Source: Betaproteobacteria bacterium (GTDB lineage Bacteria; Pseudomonadota; Gammaproteobacteria; Burkholderiales; Casimicrobiaceae). From it: a stretch of 64,000 nucleotides of DNA. Shown here piece after piece: positions 20,279 to 30,470 of the stretch. Below the pieces are notes generated by a model. It had not been told where the DNA came from, ran no database searches, and worked only from the letters and a program-made list of their open reading frames with translations. The translations under genes were made by a program, and so were the position numbers. Numbering within the stretch: the first letter of the stretch is position 1; each line of letters starts with the position of its first letter. The DNA lies in NCBI GenBank assembly GCA_016704895.1, contig JADIZG010000074.1, forward strand, positions 38,969-102,968, given 5' to 3'.

Positions 20279-22173
20279 TCAGTGCCCCGCCAGCGCCGCG
20301 CGGATCTGCTCGAGCGCGGCAGGGTCCTCGATCGTCGTGAGGTCACCCGGATCGCGGCCTTCGGCCAGCGCCTGGATCGAGCGGCGCAGCATCTTGCCGG
20401 AGCGCGTCTTCGGCAGCAGCGTCACGAAGTGCACCTGCCCCGGCCGCGCGATCGCGCCGAGCTCCCGGTCGACCGTGTCCATCACTTCCTTGCGCATCGC
20501 CGCCGCGCCCTCCGGGTCGCGAGCTTCGACGGGTCCTTCAGCACCGCGAACGCGACCGGCACCTGGCCCTTGACCGGGTCCGCGACGCCCACGACCGCGA
20601 CCTCAGCGACGCCGCTGTGCGCCTGCACGGCTTCCTCGATTTCCCGGGTGCCGAGCCGGTGGCCGGCGACGTTGATCACGTCATCGGTGCGGCCCAGGAC
20701 GAAGTAATAGCCGTCCGCGTCCCTGGTGGCCCAGTCGAACGTCGAATAGAGCATCCGGTCGCGGAAGGTCGAGAAGTAGGTCTTGACGAAGCGCGCGTCG
20801 TCGCCCCAGACGGTGGTCATGCAGCCCGGCGGCAGCGGCGGCGCGATCATCAGCACGCCCTTCTCGTCGGTGCCCGCGTCCGCACCGGTCGTCTCGTTGA
20901 CGAGCCGGACGTCGTAGCCGTAGACCGGGAACGACGGGCTGCCGAACTTGCGCGGCGTCTCCTCGACGCCCGGCTGCGCCGAGAGGATCGGCCAGCCGGT
21001 CTCGGTCTGCCAGTAGTTGTCGACGATCGCGACGCCGAGCGAATCGCTCGCCCAGCGCGCGGTCGGCTCGTCGAGCGGCTCGCCGGCGAGGAACAGGTAC
21101 TGCAGCGTCGAGACGTCGTGCGCCTTCATGTAAGCCGGATCCTGCTTCTTCAGCACGCGGATCGCGGTCGGCGAGCTGAACATCGTCTTGACCTTGCGGT
21201 CGGCGACGATCTTCCACCAGATGCCGGGATCGGGCCGGATCGGCAGGCCCTCGTACATGATCGTCGTCGTGCCGTTGATGAGCGGCGCGTAGATGATGTA
21301 CGAGTGGCCGACGACCCAGCCGATGTCGGACGTCGTGAACATCGTGTCGCCGGGCTCGAGGCAGAAGATGCGCCGCATCGACGACGCGAGCGCCACCGCG
21401 TAGCCGCCGGTGTCGCGCTGGACGCCCTTGGGCTTGCCCGTCGTGCCGGACGTGTAGAGGATGTACGAAGGCTCCGAGGACTCGAGCCAGGCACACGGGA
21501 CCTTCGCGTCCAGGTGCCGCGCGCGCGCCTGCGCGTAGTCGACGTCGCGGCCGGGCGTGCGCGCCATCGCCTTGTCGAGGCCCCGGTCGACGATGAGCAC
21601 CTGGCGGGCGGGTGTTTAGCGAGGCGTAGCGCCTCGTCGACGAGATGCTGGCAGGACGGCCTTGCCGCCACGCATGCCGGCGTCGGACGTGACCATCGCC
21701 TTCGGCTGCGCGTCGTCGATGCGCGTCGCGAGCGACGCCGCCGCGAAGCCGCCGAACACGACCGAGTGGATCGCACCGATGCGCGCGCACGCGAGCATCG
21801 CGAAAGCCGCCTCCGCGATCATCGGCATGTAGACGAGCACGCGGTCGCCCTTCGCGACACCGAGCGACGCGAGAACCGCGGCCATCCGGTTCACCTCCGC
21901 GTGCAGCTCGGCGTAGGTGTAGCTCCGCTCCTCGCCGGTCTCGGTCGACAGGTAGACGAGCGCCGGCTGCGCCGCCCGGTCCTTCAGGTGGCGGTCGACG
22001 GCGTTGTGGCACAGGTTGGTGCGGCCGCCGACGAACCAGCGCGCGAACGGGGGCTTCGAGTCGTCGAGCACCTTCGAGTACGGCTCGTGCCAGTCGACGA
22101 GCGCGGCTTCGGTGCGCCAGAACGCGTCGCGATCCGCAAGCGAGCGGCGGTGAAAATCGCGGTAGCGGTCCAT
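20279..22173 (-). CDS. prpE: Propionyl-CoA synthetase (frameshifts near 21650, 21615 and 20505)
   Basis: AMP-forming propionate-CoA ligase of about 630 residues, full family length. From the ATG at 22173: MDRYRDFHRRSLADRDAFW, the PrpE-typical EPYSKVLDDSKPPFARWFVG and NLCHNAVDRHL, then YILYTSGTTGKPKGV, VDNYWQTETGWPI, RTDDVINVAGHRLGT and the lysine in LPKTRSGKMLRRSIQAL. Two frame changes lie near 21615-21655 and one near 20505. It feeds the methylcitrate cycle encoded by prpB, prpC and prpD on the other strand. It is the last gene of the minus-strand run, 149 bp after acuI. Confidence 0.93.
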
Positions 22174-22322
22174 CGTGGTTCCTCAAGCGGATGTCGGCGG
22201 CGGCGGCTCCGCGCGCGACCCGTCTGCGACGCTACCCGCCGGGACGCGGGCAGGCCATGACGCCGGTCAAGCCGCCGCCTCATTTCACCGGGCGCGCCTC
22301 GCTTCGGGGCGCCCGATGCAGG

Positions 22323-23330
22323 TCAGGGATGCGAGTCGCGGCCGATCCTCACGACCGTGCGTCCCCGCACCATGCCTTTCAGGTAGGCGTCGAAATGGGT
22401 CGGGAGGTCCTCGAAGTCGATCGTGCGGACCTGGTCGTGAACGCGGTCCGGGCGCCAGTCGACGGCCAGCCGGTTCCACAGCGTCTGGCGCAGCGCCATC
22501 GGGCAGTTGGCGCTGTCGGTGCCGAGCAGGTGCACGCCTCGCAGGATGAACGGCGCGACGGTAGTGTTGAGCTTCATGTCCGCCGCGAGGCCGACCGCGG
22601 CGACGGTGCCGCCGATCTTCTGCATCGACAGGAGCCAGGCGAGGATGTCGCCGCCCAGGTTGTCGACCGCGCCGGCGTAGGTCGCGGCGCCCAGCGGACG
22701 GATCTTCGTCAAGTCGATCGACTGTCGCGCCAGCACCTCGGCGGCGCCGATCGACTTGAGCCAGTCGGCCTCCTCCGACGCCTTGCCCGTGATCGCGACG
22801 ACGTGGAAGCCCAGCTTCGCGAGGATCTCGACGGCGACGCAGCCGACGCCGCCGGTCGCGCCGGTGACGGCCACCGGCCCGCTGGCCGGCGCGAGCCCGT
22901 TGTGCAGCATCAGGTGGATCGCCTGCGCCGCGGTGAAGCCCGCGGTGCCGAGCGTCATCGCGTCGAACGCCGTCATGCTCTCGGGACGCCGCACGATCCA
23001 GTCGCCGGGCACGCGCACGTACTCGGCGTAGCCGCCGTCGTGCGCGACGCCCATGTCGTACGCGTGCACGATCACCTTGTCGCCCTTCTTCCAGCGCGGA
23101 TCCGACGAGCTCTCGACGGTGCCGGACATGTCGATGCCGGCCACCGTCGGAAACTTGCGCATGATCCTGCCGGTGCCGTTGTGCGAGAGCGCGTCCTTGT
23201 AGTTGATCGTCGAGTACTTGGTGCGCACGACGACGTTGCCCGGATCGAGCTCGTCGAGCGTCATGTCGACGAACCGGCTCGTGACCTTGCCGTTCTCCTC
23301 GAAGGTGCGGTACGCCTTGAATGTCGGCAC
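22323..23330 (-). CDS. acuI: Acrylyl-CoA reductase (AcuI-type medium-chain dehydrogenase)
   Basis: A 335-residue zinc-free medium-chain dehydrogenase/reductase that in characterised members reduces acrylyl-CoA to propionyl-CoA with NADPH. Seen: TKYSTINYKDALSHNGTG, FPTVAGIDMSGTV, the cofactor loop VAVTGATGGVGCVAVEIL and GTDSANCPMALRQTLWNRL. The start is the GTG at 23330 with AGGAGA upstream. Placement between zapE and prpE puts two routes to propionyl-CoA in one transcript and supports the AcuI assignment over a generic quinone reductase. Confidence 0.87.
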   Translation of the reverse strand: MPTFKAYRTFEENGKVTSRFVDMTLDELDPGNVVVRTKYSTINYKDALSHNGTGRIMRKFPTVAGIDMSGTVESSSDPRWKKGDKVIVHAYDMGVAHDGGYAEYVRVPGDWIVRRPESMTAFDAMTLGTAGFTAAQAIHLMLHNGLAPASGPVAVTGATGGVGCVAVEILAKLGFHVVAITGKASEEADWLKSIGAAEVLARQSIDLTKIRPLGAATYAGAVDNLGGDILAWLLSMQKIGGTVAAVGLAADMKLNTTVAPFILRGVHLLGTDSANCPMALRQTLWNRLAVDWRPDRVHDQVRTIDFEDLPTHFDAYLKGMVRGRTVVRIGRDSHP

Positions 23331-23364
23331 GGGGCTCTCCTGGTTGGACGTCACGGAAGGAAGG

Positions 23365-24506
23365 TCATGCGGTCGCGGCGGCGGCTTCGGCGCCGGACGC
23401 CTCGCCACTCGCGTGGGGCTGCGCCATGTACTCGTGCGTGCGCATCTCGATCAGGCGGCTCACCGTGCGCGGGAACTCGTGGGCCGAGGGGCCCTCGCGG
23501 TAGATCGCCTCGGCCTCGACGGCGGACGAGGCGACGAGCTTGACGCGATGATCGTACAGGATGTCGACGAGCCAGGTGAACCGCCGGGCGAGGTCCGCGG
23601 TCGCGGAGCCGAGCTCGGGCACGCCCGACAGGAACACGACCGCGTAACGACGCGCGATCTCGAGGCAGTCGCGCTGCGACCGCGGCCCGTCGCACAGCGC
23701 GGCGAAGTCGAACCACACCGCGCTGCCCGCGCGGCGGCGCGCGACGATCGTCCGTCCCTCGACCGTCAGCCGCCGGTCCTCGTCGGGCCCGTCGGCCATC
23801 GCGCCGAAGATGCGCCCGAGCTCGGCGTCGGCGTCGGGGCCCGCCGGCACGAGCCAGCTTCGGGCCTGCGAGAGCGTGCGAGCCGGTAGTCGGTGCCGCC
23901 GTCGACCTCGAGGACGTCGAGCTCCGCTCGATCAGCCGGATCGCGGGCAGGAAGCGCTCGCGCTGCAGCCCGTCGGGCCACAGCCTGTCGGGCCGGAAGT
24001 TCGACGTCATCACGAACACCGTGCCGCGGTCGACCAGCGCGCTCAGGAGCCGTCCCAGGATCATCGCGTCGGCGATGTCCGACACGTGGAACTCGTCGAA
24101 GCAAATCAGCCGGTGGCGCTTCGCGATCCGCTCGGCGACGGTCGCGAGCGGGTCGGCCTCGCGCTTGAGCGTCGCGAGCTCCTCGTGGACGTCGCGCATG
24201 AACGCGTGGAAGTGGATGCGCGACTTGCGGCGAATCGCGACCGCACCGTAGAACGCGTCCATCAGCATGCTCTTGCCGCGCCCGACGCCCCCACAGGTAG
24301 ACGCCGCGCGGGACGTCGGGCGGCGCGATCAGGCGCTTGAGGCGGGACTGCCGCGCGGTGCGGAACGCCCCGAGCTCGGCGGCGAGGCGGTCGAGGCGCG
24401 CCGCGGCGGCGCGCTGCGCGGGGTCCGGCGCGCTTCCCCGCGCGGCCAGTCGCCGCTCGAGGATCGCGCCGACCTTCTGCCCGGCTTCGGCTTCGATCTC
24501 CCCCAC
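23365..24506 (-). CDS. zapE: AFG1-like ATPase ZapE (frameshifts near 24290 and 23880-23930)
   Basis: P-loop ATPase of the AFG1/ZapE family, linked to cell division and to respiratory-complex turnover. From GTG 24506 the N-terminal helical part leads to PRGVYLWG, then after a frame change the P-loop region continues as SMLMDAFYGAVAIRRKSRIH. ERIAKRHRLICFDEFHVSDI is the Walker B segment and FVMTSNFRPDRLWPDGLQ the sensor 1 region. A second shift precedes the C-terminal half, which contains VWFDFAALCDGPRSQRDCLE. Its place directly after lpd is common in Betaproteobacteria. The start could lie slightly upstream, since ZapE often opens differently. Confidence 0.88.
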
Positions 24507-24680
24507 GGCCTCGATCTTACCGCCATTCCGCGGGGCATTTCATGCGGCAGCGCGGCGAAGCGGCGGAAGGCCCGAACTCGGCGCCGGAGACGCGATTCCC
24601 CGACGCGGCGCACCGCCGGCGCGGCCCCCGGAGCGGGCGTAACGTCCGCGACCCTGTCGGGAAGGCGCCGCGCGGCTGGG

Positions 24681-26102
24681 TCAGAGGTTGAGCGTGCGCT
24701 TGGCGACCGCGAGCGCGGCCTCCCTGGTGGCCTCGGACAGCGTCGGGTGCGCATGGCAGATCCGCGCGATGTCCTCCGACGACGCGCCGAACTCCATCGC
24801 CATCACGCCCTCGGCGACCAGTTCGGAGGCCATCGGGCCGATCGCGTGCATCGAGCACGCGGTCGGTCGCCGCATCGGCCAGGATCTTGACGAAGCCGGT
24901 CGCCTCGCCCATCGCGCGCGCGCGGCCGTTGGCCGAGAACGGGAAGCTGCCGGCCCGGTAGGCGACGCCTTCCGCCTTGAGCTGCTGCTCGGTCCTGCCC
25001 ACCCAGGCGATCTCGGGCGAGGTGTAGATCACCCAGGGGATGGTGTTGAAATCGACGTGCGGCTGCTGGCCCGCGATGCGTTCGGCCACCGCCACGCCCT
25101 CCTCCTCGGCCTTGTGCGCGAGCATCGGCCCGCGCACCACGTCGCCGATCGCCCAGACGCCCGGCAGGTTCGTGCGGCAGTCGTCGTCGACGGCAACGCA
25201 GCCGCGCTCGTCGAGCTCGAGCCCCACGGCCGCCGCGTTCAGTCCCGCGGTATTCGGCACGCGCCCGATCGACACGATCAGCCGGTCGAACACGCTCGTC
25301 TGCGCGGCGCCCTGCGCATCGGTCCACTCGACCGTGACGCCGGTCTTGCCGGATGCCACCGAAGCGATCTTCGCGCCGGTGTGGATCGCGAGCCCCTGCT
25401 TCGCGAACGCCTTCTGCGCCTCCTTCGCGACCGCCTCGTCGGCGGCGCCCAGGAACACGGGCAGCGCCTCGAGCACGGTGACCTGGGCGCCGAGCCGGCG
25501 CCAGACGCTGCCCATCTCGAGGCCGATCACGCCGGCGCCAACGACGCCCAGGCGCTTCGGCACCGCGGACATCGCGAGCGCGCCCGCATTGTCGAGCACG
25601 AGCTTGCCGTCGAACGGCGCGCCGGGCAGCGCGCGCGGCACCGACCCGGTCGCGACGATCACGTTCGTCGCGACGAGCTCCGCGGGCGCGGCGCCGTCGA
25701 CCCTGACCGTCCAGCCGTCGCCCGCCTTGCCGGCGAAGCTGCCACGGCCGTGGAAGAACGCGACCTTGTTCTTCTTGAGGAGCCACAGGATGCCGTCGTT
25801 GCTCTGCGAGACGACCTTGTCCTTGCGCGCGATCATGCGGCCCACGTCGATCGACAGGCCTGTCACGTCGATGCCGTGCTGCGCGAAGCCGTGTCCCGCG
25901 TGCTCGAAGTTCTCGGACGACTGCAGGAGCGCCTTCGACGGGATGCAGCCGACGTTCGTGCAGGTGCCGCCCGGGGCGGGCTTGCCGCTTGCGCGTCCAG
26001 TCGTCGATGCAGGCGGCCTCAAGCCGAGCTGCGCAGCGCGGATCGCGGCGACGTATCCGCCGGGCCCGCCCCCGACGACGACCACGTCGAATTGATTGCC
26101 AT
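24681..26102 (-). CDS. lpd: Dihydrolipoamide dehydrogenase, E3 (several frameshifts)
   Basis: Flavoprotein reoxidising the lipoyl groups of the 2-oxoglutarate dehydrogenase complex. With frameshifts corrected the length is about 473 residues, as expected. Seen: DVVVVGGGPGGYVAAIRAAQ, disulfide GGTCTNVGCIPSKALL, NAD site VVGAGVIGLEMGSVW, FAD site VWAIGDVVRGPMLAHKAEEE and the dimer-interface His in HAHPTLSEA. Frame changes lie at the start (about 26088, after MAI), a compensating pair around 25980-26020 that scrambles about 15 residues, and near 24853. It is the last TCA gene of the run, 146 bp after sucB. Confidence 0.93.
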
Positions 26103-26157
26103 GTTCTTCGACCTCGGTTAGCAGCCCGGGACCGCGCCGGGGGTCCGACGCGCGATC

Positions 26158-26194
26158 GCGTTGACCGCGCCGGCCCGCCGGCGCCGGTCAACGC
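26158..26194 (-). terminator. Long hairpin in the sucB-lpd spacer
   Basis: A near-perfect inverted repeat: GCGTTGACCGCGCCGGC (26158-26174) pairs with GCCGGCG-C-CGGTCAACGC (26177-26194), a 17 bp stem with one bulged base and a two-base loop. There is no T-run after it on the minus strand, so complete intrinsic termination is doubtful. Partial termination or protection of the upstream sucA-sucB mRNA end is an inference. Confidence 0.5.
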
Positions 26195-26247
26195 GCCCAC
26201 GCGTCGTTCCAGCCGCGGGCGCGAGCGCGTTCACCTCGACGCGACGC

Positions 26248-27486
26248 TCAGAGATCCAGCAGCATCCGCGCCGGGTCCTCCAGCGCCTCTTTGATCGCGA
26301 CGAGCGAGAGCACCGCCTCGCGGCCGTCGATGATCCGGTGGTCGTACGACAGCGCCAGGTACATCATCGGGCGCATCACGACCTGGCCGTTCTCCACCAC
26401 CGCGCGCTCCTTCGTCGCGTGCACGCCGAGGATCGCCGACTGCGGCGGGTTGATGATGGGCGTGGAGAGCATCGAGCCGAACACGCCGCCATTGCTGATC
26501 GAGGTGCCGCCGGTCAGCTCCTCGACCCCCGAGCTTGCCCTCCTGCGCGCGCTTGCCGAAGTCGGCGATCTGCTTCTCGATCTCGGCGATCGTGAGCTGG
26601 TCGGCGTCGCGGATGATCGGCACGACGAGGCCGCGCGGACTGCCGACGGCGATGCCGACGTCGTAGTAGCCGTGGTAGACGATGTCGTTGCCGTCGATCG
26701 ACGCGTTGACGAGCGGGTACTTCTTCAGTGCGTGGACGGCGGCCTTCACGAAGAAGCCCATGAAGCCAAGCTTGACGCCGTGCTCCTTCTCGAAGCGGTC
26801 CTGTACCGGTTGCGCAGGTCGATGACCGGCTGCATGTTCACTTCGTTGAACGTCGTGAGGATGGCCGCCGTCGATTGCGACTGCACCAGGCGTTCGGCGA
26901 CGCGGGCGCGCAGGCGCGACATCGGCACGCGCTGCTCGGGACGCGCACCTTGCGCGGCCACTGCCGCCACGGCGCCGCTGCGGGGGCGGGCTTCGGCGCC
27001 GCCGCCGGGGCGGCGGCCTTCGGCTGCGCAACGGCGGCGAGCACGTCGCCCTTCGTGATGCGGCCGCCGCGACCGGTTCCCTCGACGTCGGCTGCCGCCA
27101 TCCCCTGCTCGCTCATCATCTTGCGCGCGGCGGGCAGCGCCTCGGCGGCTGGCGCGGCCGTTGCCGGAGCCACGCGCGGACGCGGGGGCGGGCGCAGCCT
27201 TCGCCGGCGCGGCCTTCGCGGCCGCCGGCGCGGCAGCCGCGCCCTTCGCCTCGGTGTCGATCACCGCGATCAGGTCGTTGGACGTCACCGTGGCGCCGTC
27301 CGCCTTCAGCACTTCGACGAGCACCCCGTCCGCCGGGGCGGGCAGCTCGAGCACGACCTTGTCGGTCTCGATGTCGATCAGGTTCTCGTCGCGCCGGACG
27401 ACGTCGCCCGCCTTCTTGTGCCAGCTCACCAGCGTCGCCTCGGCGACGGACTCCGGGAGCTGCGGTACCTTGACTTCGATCTTCAT
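26248..27486 (-). CDS. sucB: 2-oxoglutarate dehydrogenase E2, dihydrolipoyl succinyltransferase (four frameshifts)
   Basis: Core E2 of the 2-oxoglutarate dehydrogenase complex. From ATG 27486 the lipoyl domain reads KVPQLPESVAEATLVSWHKK with the lipoylated Lys in DIETDKVVLELPAP. An Ala/Pro linker, the peripheral subunit-binding domain (ARKMMSEQGMAAADVEGTG) and the catalytic domain follow (AILTTFNEVNMQPVIDLR, VPIIRDADQLTIAEIEKQI, TSISNGGVFGSMLSTPIIN, catalytic ALSYDHRIIDGREAV). Frame changes fall near 27170, 26945, 26808 and 26527. All domains are present, so these look like sequence errors. It follows sucA by 33 bp. Confidence 0.94.
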
Positions 27487-27519
27487 GGGAATGGCATCCG
27501 CGCCGCGCGCGGCCTCGTG

Positions 27520-30361
27520 TCAGTGCGCGACGACCATCTCGCCGGAGGCGGAGTTTCGTGGCGAACGCGTCCTCGATCAGCTGCTTCTGCTCGGCGTTGT
27601 GCTTGGACGCGTGGCCGACGGCCGGCGATGCCGAGATCGAACGCCCCGCGTACGCGAGCACCCTGGCTGTCAGGATGTCGGCGCGCAGATAGGCGCGAAG
27701 CCGGTACCAGGCGCCCATGTTCTGCGGCTCCTCCTGGCACCAGACCACTTCCTTCGCCTTCGCGTACTTGGCGATCTCCGACTTGAAGTCGGCATGGGGG
27801 AACGGGTACTGCTGCTCGAGGCGCACGATCGCGACGTCGTCGATCTTGCTGCTCGCGCCGGTACGCGAGCAGGTCGTAGTAGACCTTGCCCGAGCACACG
27901 ATCACGCGCCGTGCCTTCTTCGCGTCGATCTTCTCGACCTCGCGGATCACGGTCTGGTAGCGGCCGTCCGCGAGGTCGTCGATCGTCGAGACCGCCTCCT
28001 TGTGGCGAAGCAGGCTCTTCGGGCTCATCACGACGAGCGGCTTGCGGTACTGGCGGATCATCTGCCGGCGCAGCAGGTGGAAGATCTGCGCGGGCGTCGA
28101 CGGCACGACGACCTGCATGTTGTTCTGCGCGCACAGCTGCAGGTAGCGCTCGAGCCGCGCAGACGAATGCTCGGGGCCCTGGCCTTCGTAGCCGTGGGGC
28201 AGTAGAGCACGAGGCCGCACATACGGCCCCACTTCGCTTCGCCCGAGCTGATGAACTGGTCGATGACGATCTGGGCGCCGTTCGCGAAGTCGCCGAACTG
28301 CGCTTCCCAGACCACGAGCCTCGACGGGTCCGACGTCGCGTAGCCGTACTCGAACGCGAGCACGGCGTTCTCGGTCAGCACCGAGTCGATCAGCTCGACG
28401 GACGGCTGGCCCGGCTTCACGTGCTCGAGCGGCACGTACGATCCGCTGTCCCACTTCTCGCGGTTCTGGTCGTGCAGCACCGCGTGCCGGTGCGAGAAGG
28501 TTCCGCGCCCGACGTCCTCGCCCGAGAGGCGCACGCCGTAGCCCTGGTCCAGCAGCGTCGCGTACGCGAGCGTCTCCCCCATGCCCCAGTCGAGCGGCAA
28601 TCTGCCCTCGCCCATCGCGCGGCGGTCGGCGACGACGCGCTCGACGCGCGAATGCAGCTTGAGCTCGGCGGGCACGGTGCCGAGCTTCGCGGCGAGCTCC
28701 GTGAGTCGCGTCTTCGGGAACCGGGTGTCGCAGGGGTCGGTCCAGTGCCGGCCCTTGTGGGGCGACCAGTCGACGGTGAACGGCGGCTTGTAGTTCGACA
28801 GCACCGTCTTGTTCGTGTGCTGGCCGCGGTCCATCGCGGCGCGATAGGTCGTGACCATCGTGTCGGCGTCGCCGGCGGGGATCACGCCCGCCTGCTCGAG
28901 GCGGTCCGCGTAGAGCTTGCGCGTGCCCGGGTGCGCGTGGATCTTCTTGTACATCAGCGGCTGCGTGACCATCGGCTCGTCGGCCTCGTTGTGGCCGTAG
29001 CGCCGGAAGCACACGAGGTCGATGAACACGTCCTTGTGGAACTTCTGCCGGTACTCGAGCGCGATGTCGATCGCGAGCAGGCAGGTCTCCGGGTCGTCGC
29101 CGTTGACGTGCAGGATCGGAGCGTCCGCCATCTTCGCGATGTCGGTGCAGTAGAGCGTGCCGCGCGTGTCCCGCGGGTCGGACGTCGTGAAGCCGATCTG
29201 GTTGTTGACGACGATGTGCACGGTCCCGCCGGTGTAGTACCCGCGGGTCTGCGCCATGTTGAGGCATTCCTGGTTGACGCCCTGCCCGGCGATCGCCGCG
29301 TCGCCGTGGATCACGACGGGCAGCACCTGGTCGCCCATCCGGTCGCCGCGCCGGTGCTGGCGCGCGCGAACGCTGCCCTCGACCACCGGGTTCACGATCT
29401 CCAGGTGCGACGGGTTGAACGCCAGCGTGACGTGCACCGGCCCGCCCGGCGTCGCGACGTCCGCCGAGAAGCCCTGGTGGTACTTGACGTCGCCCGCCGG
29501 CAGCGCCTGCGCGACCTTGCCCTCGAACTCGGAGAACAGGTCGGCGGGCATCTTGCCCATCGTGTTGACCAGCACGTTGAGGCGCCCGCGGTGCGCCATC
29601 CCCATCACGATCTCCTGAACGCCGGCCGCTCCCGCGCGCTGGATCAGGTGGTCGAGCATCGGGATCATCGTGTCGCCGCCCTCGCCCGAGAAGCGCTTCT
29701 GGCCGACGTACTTGGTGTGCAGGTAGCGCTCGAGCGTCTCGGCGGCGGTCAGCCGCTCGAGCACGTGGCGCCGCTCGGCCGGCGTGAACGACGGCCGCGC
29801 GCGCGTCGGCTCGACGCGCTCCTGCAGGAAGCGCCGCGTCTGGCTGTCCGAGATGTACATGTACTCGAGGCCGAGCGTGCGCGTGTAGGTCTCGCGCAGC
29901 ATCGACACGATGTCGCGAAGCCGCATGCGAGCGGGTCCCGCGCGGAGCGACCCGACGTCGAACTCGGTGTCGAGATCGGCTTCCGAGAAGCCGTAGGTCC
30001 TGAGGTCGAGGTCCGCGATGTACGGCGGCTCGTGGCGCTTCAGCGGGTCGAGGTCCGCGTGGTAGAAGCCCAGCGTCCGGAACTTGCTGATCATGCGCAG
30101 CACCAGCACCTGCTTCGCCATCGTCGTGGCGTCGATCATCGCGCCCTGGACGCGGCGGCTCTTGCCGAGCTCGACGAACGACGCGACGACCGGCGCGTGG
30201 GGCACGTCCTTCGCATCGCCCCGCAGCTCGGCGAAGTACCCGGCCCACTCGGCCGGAACCGCGTCGGGATTGCCGAGCCAGGTCTCGTAGAGCCCCTCGA
30301 TGAACGGCGCGTTCGCGCCGAACAGGCTGCTCGACGATTCCCATTCCTTCATGATGCCCAT
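27520..30361 (-). CDS. sucA: 2-oxoglutarate dehydrogenase E1 (frameshifts near 28200, 27855 and 27550)
   Basis: Thiamin-diphosphate-dependent E1 converting 2-oxoglutarate to a succinylated lipoyl on SucB. Starts MGIMKEWESSSSLFGANAPF at ATG 30361 (a second ATG is at 30352). Seen: FSGEGGDTMIPMLD, MGMAHRGRLNVLVNTMGK, HGDAAIAGQGVNQECLNM, ThDP-binding GDDPETCLLAIDIALEYR, EADEPMVTQP, GEDVGRGTFSHRHAVL. After a shift near 28200: YEGQGPEHSSARLERYLQ, later VWCQEEPQNMGAWYRLRAYL. The corrected C-terminus is GEMVVAH with TGA at 27520. Total 947 codons agrees with the family. It lies 108 bp after gltA, behind a hairpin. Confidence 0.95.
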
Positions 30362-30438
30362 CGCGGTCTCAGGGGTCTGCCCGGCCTTCGGGGTCGAGGC
30401 GCCCGGCTGAAACCTGGCCTCACCTGCTCCAGACACCT

Positions 30439-30470
30439 GGGTCAGACCCCGTGAATCCGGGGTCCGACCC
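30439..30470. repeat. GGGTC-type palindromic hairpin between gltA and sucA
   Basis: Arms gggtcagacccc (30439-30450) and ggggtccgaccc (30459-30470) pair over 12 bp with one G-T position, around an 8-base loop. The arm abuts the gltA stop codon. Such GGGTC/GACCC palindromes resemble dispersed intergenic repeats of proteobacteria, but only one copy is seen in this window. No T-run follows on the minus strand, so an RNA-stability or attenuation role before sucA is more likely than full termination. Confidence 0.6.

Noticed and set aside
22280..22320. GC hairpin before acuI end (GGGCGC...GCGCCC) as a terminator
   Set aside because: Stem short and imperfect, no T-run on the minus strand, and prpE continues downstream in the same direction.
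24681..30361. True pseudogenisation of sucA, sucB and lpd
   Set aside because: Every domain and catalytic motif is preserved either side of single-base shifts and total lengths equal the family norm; error in the sequence is more economical.
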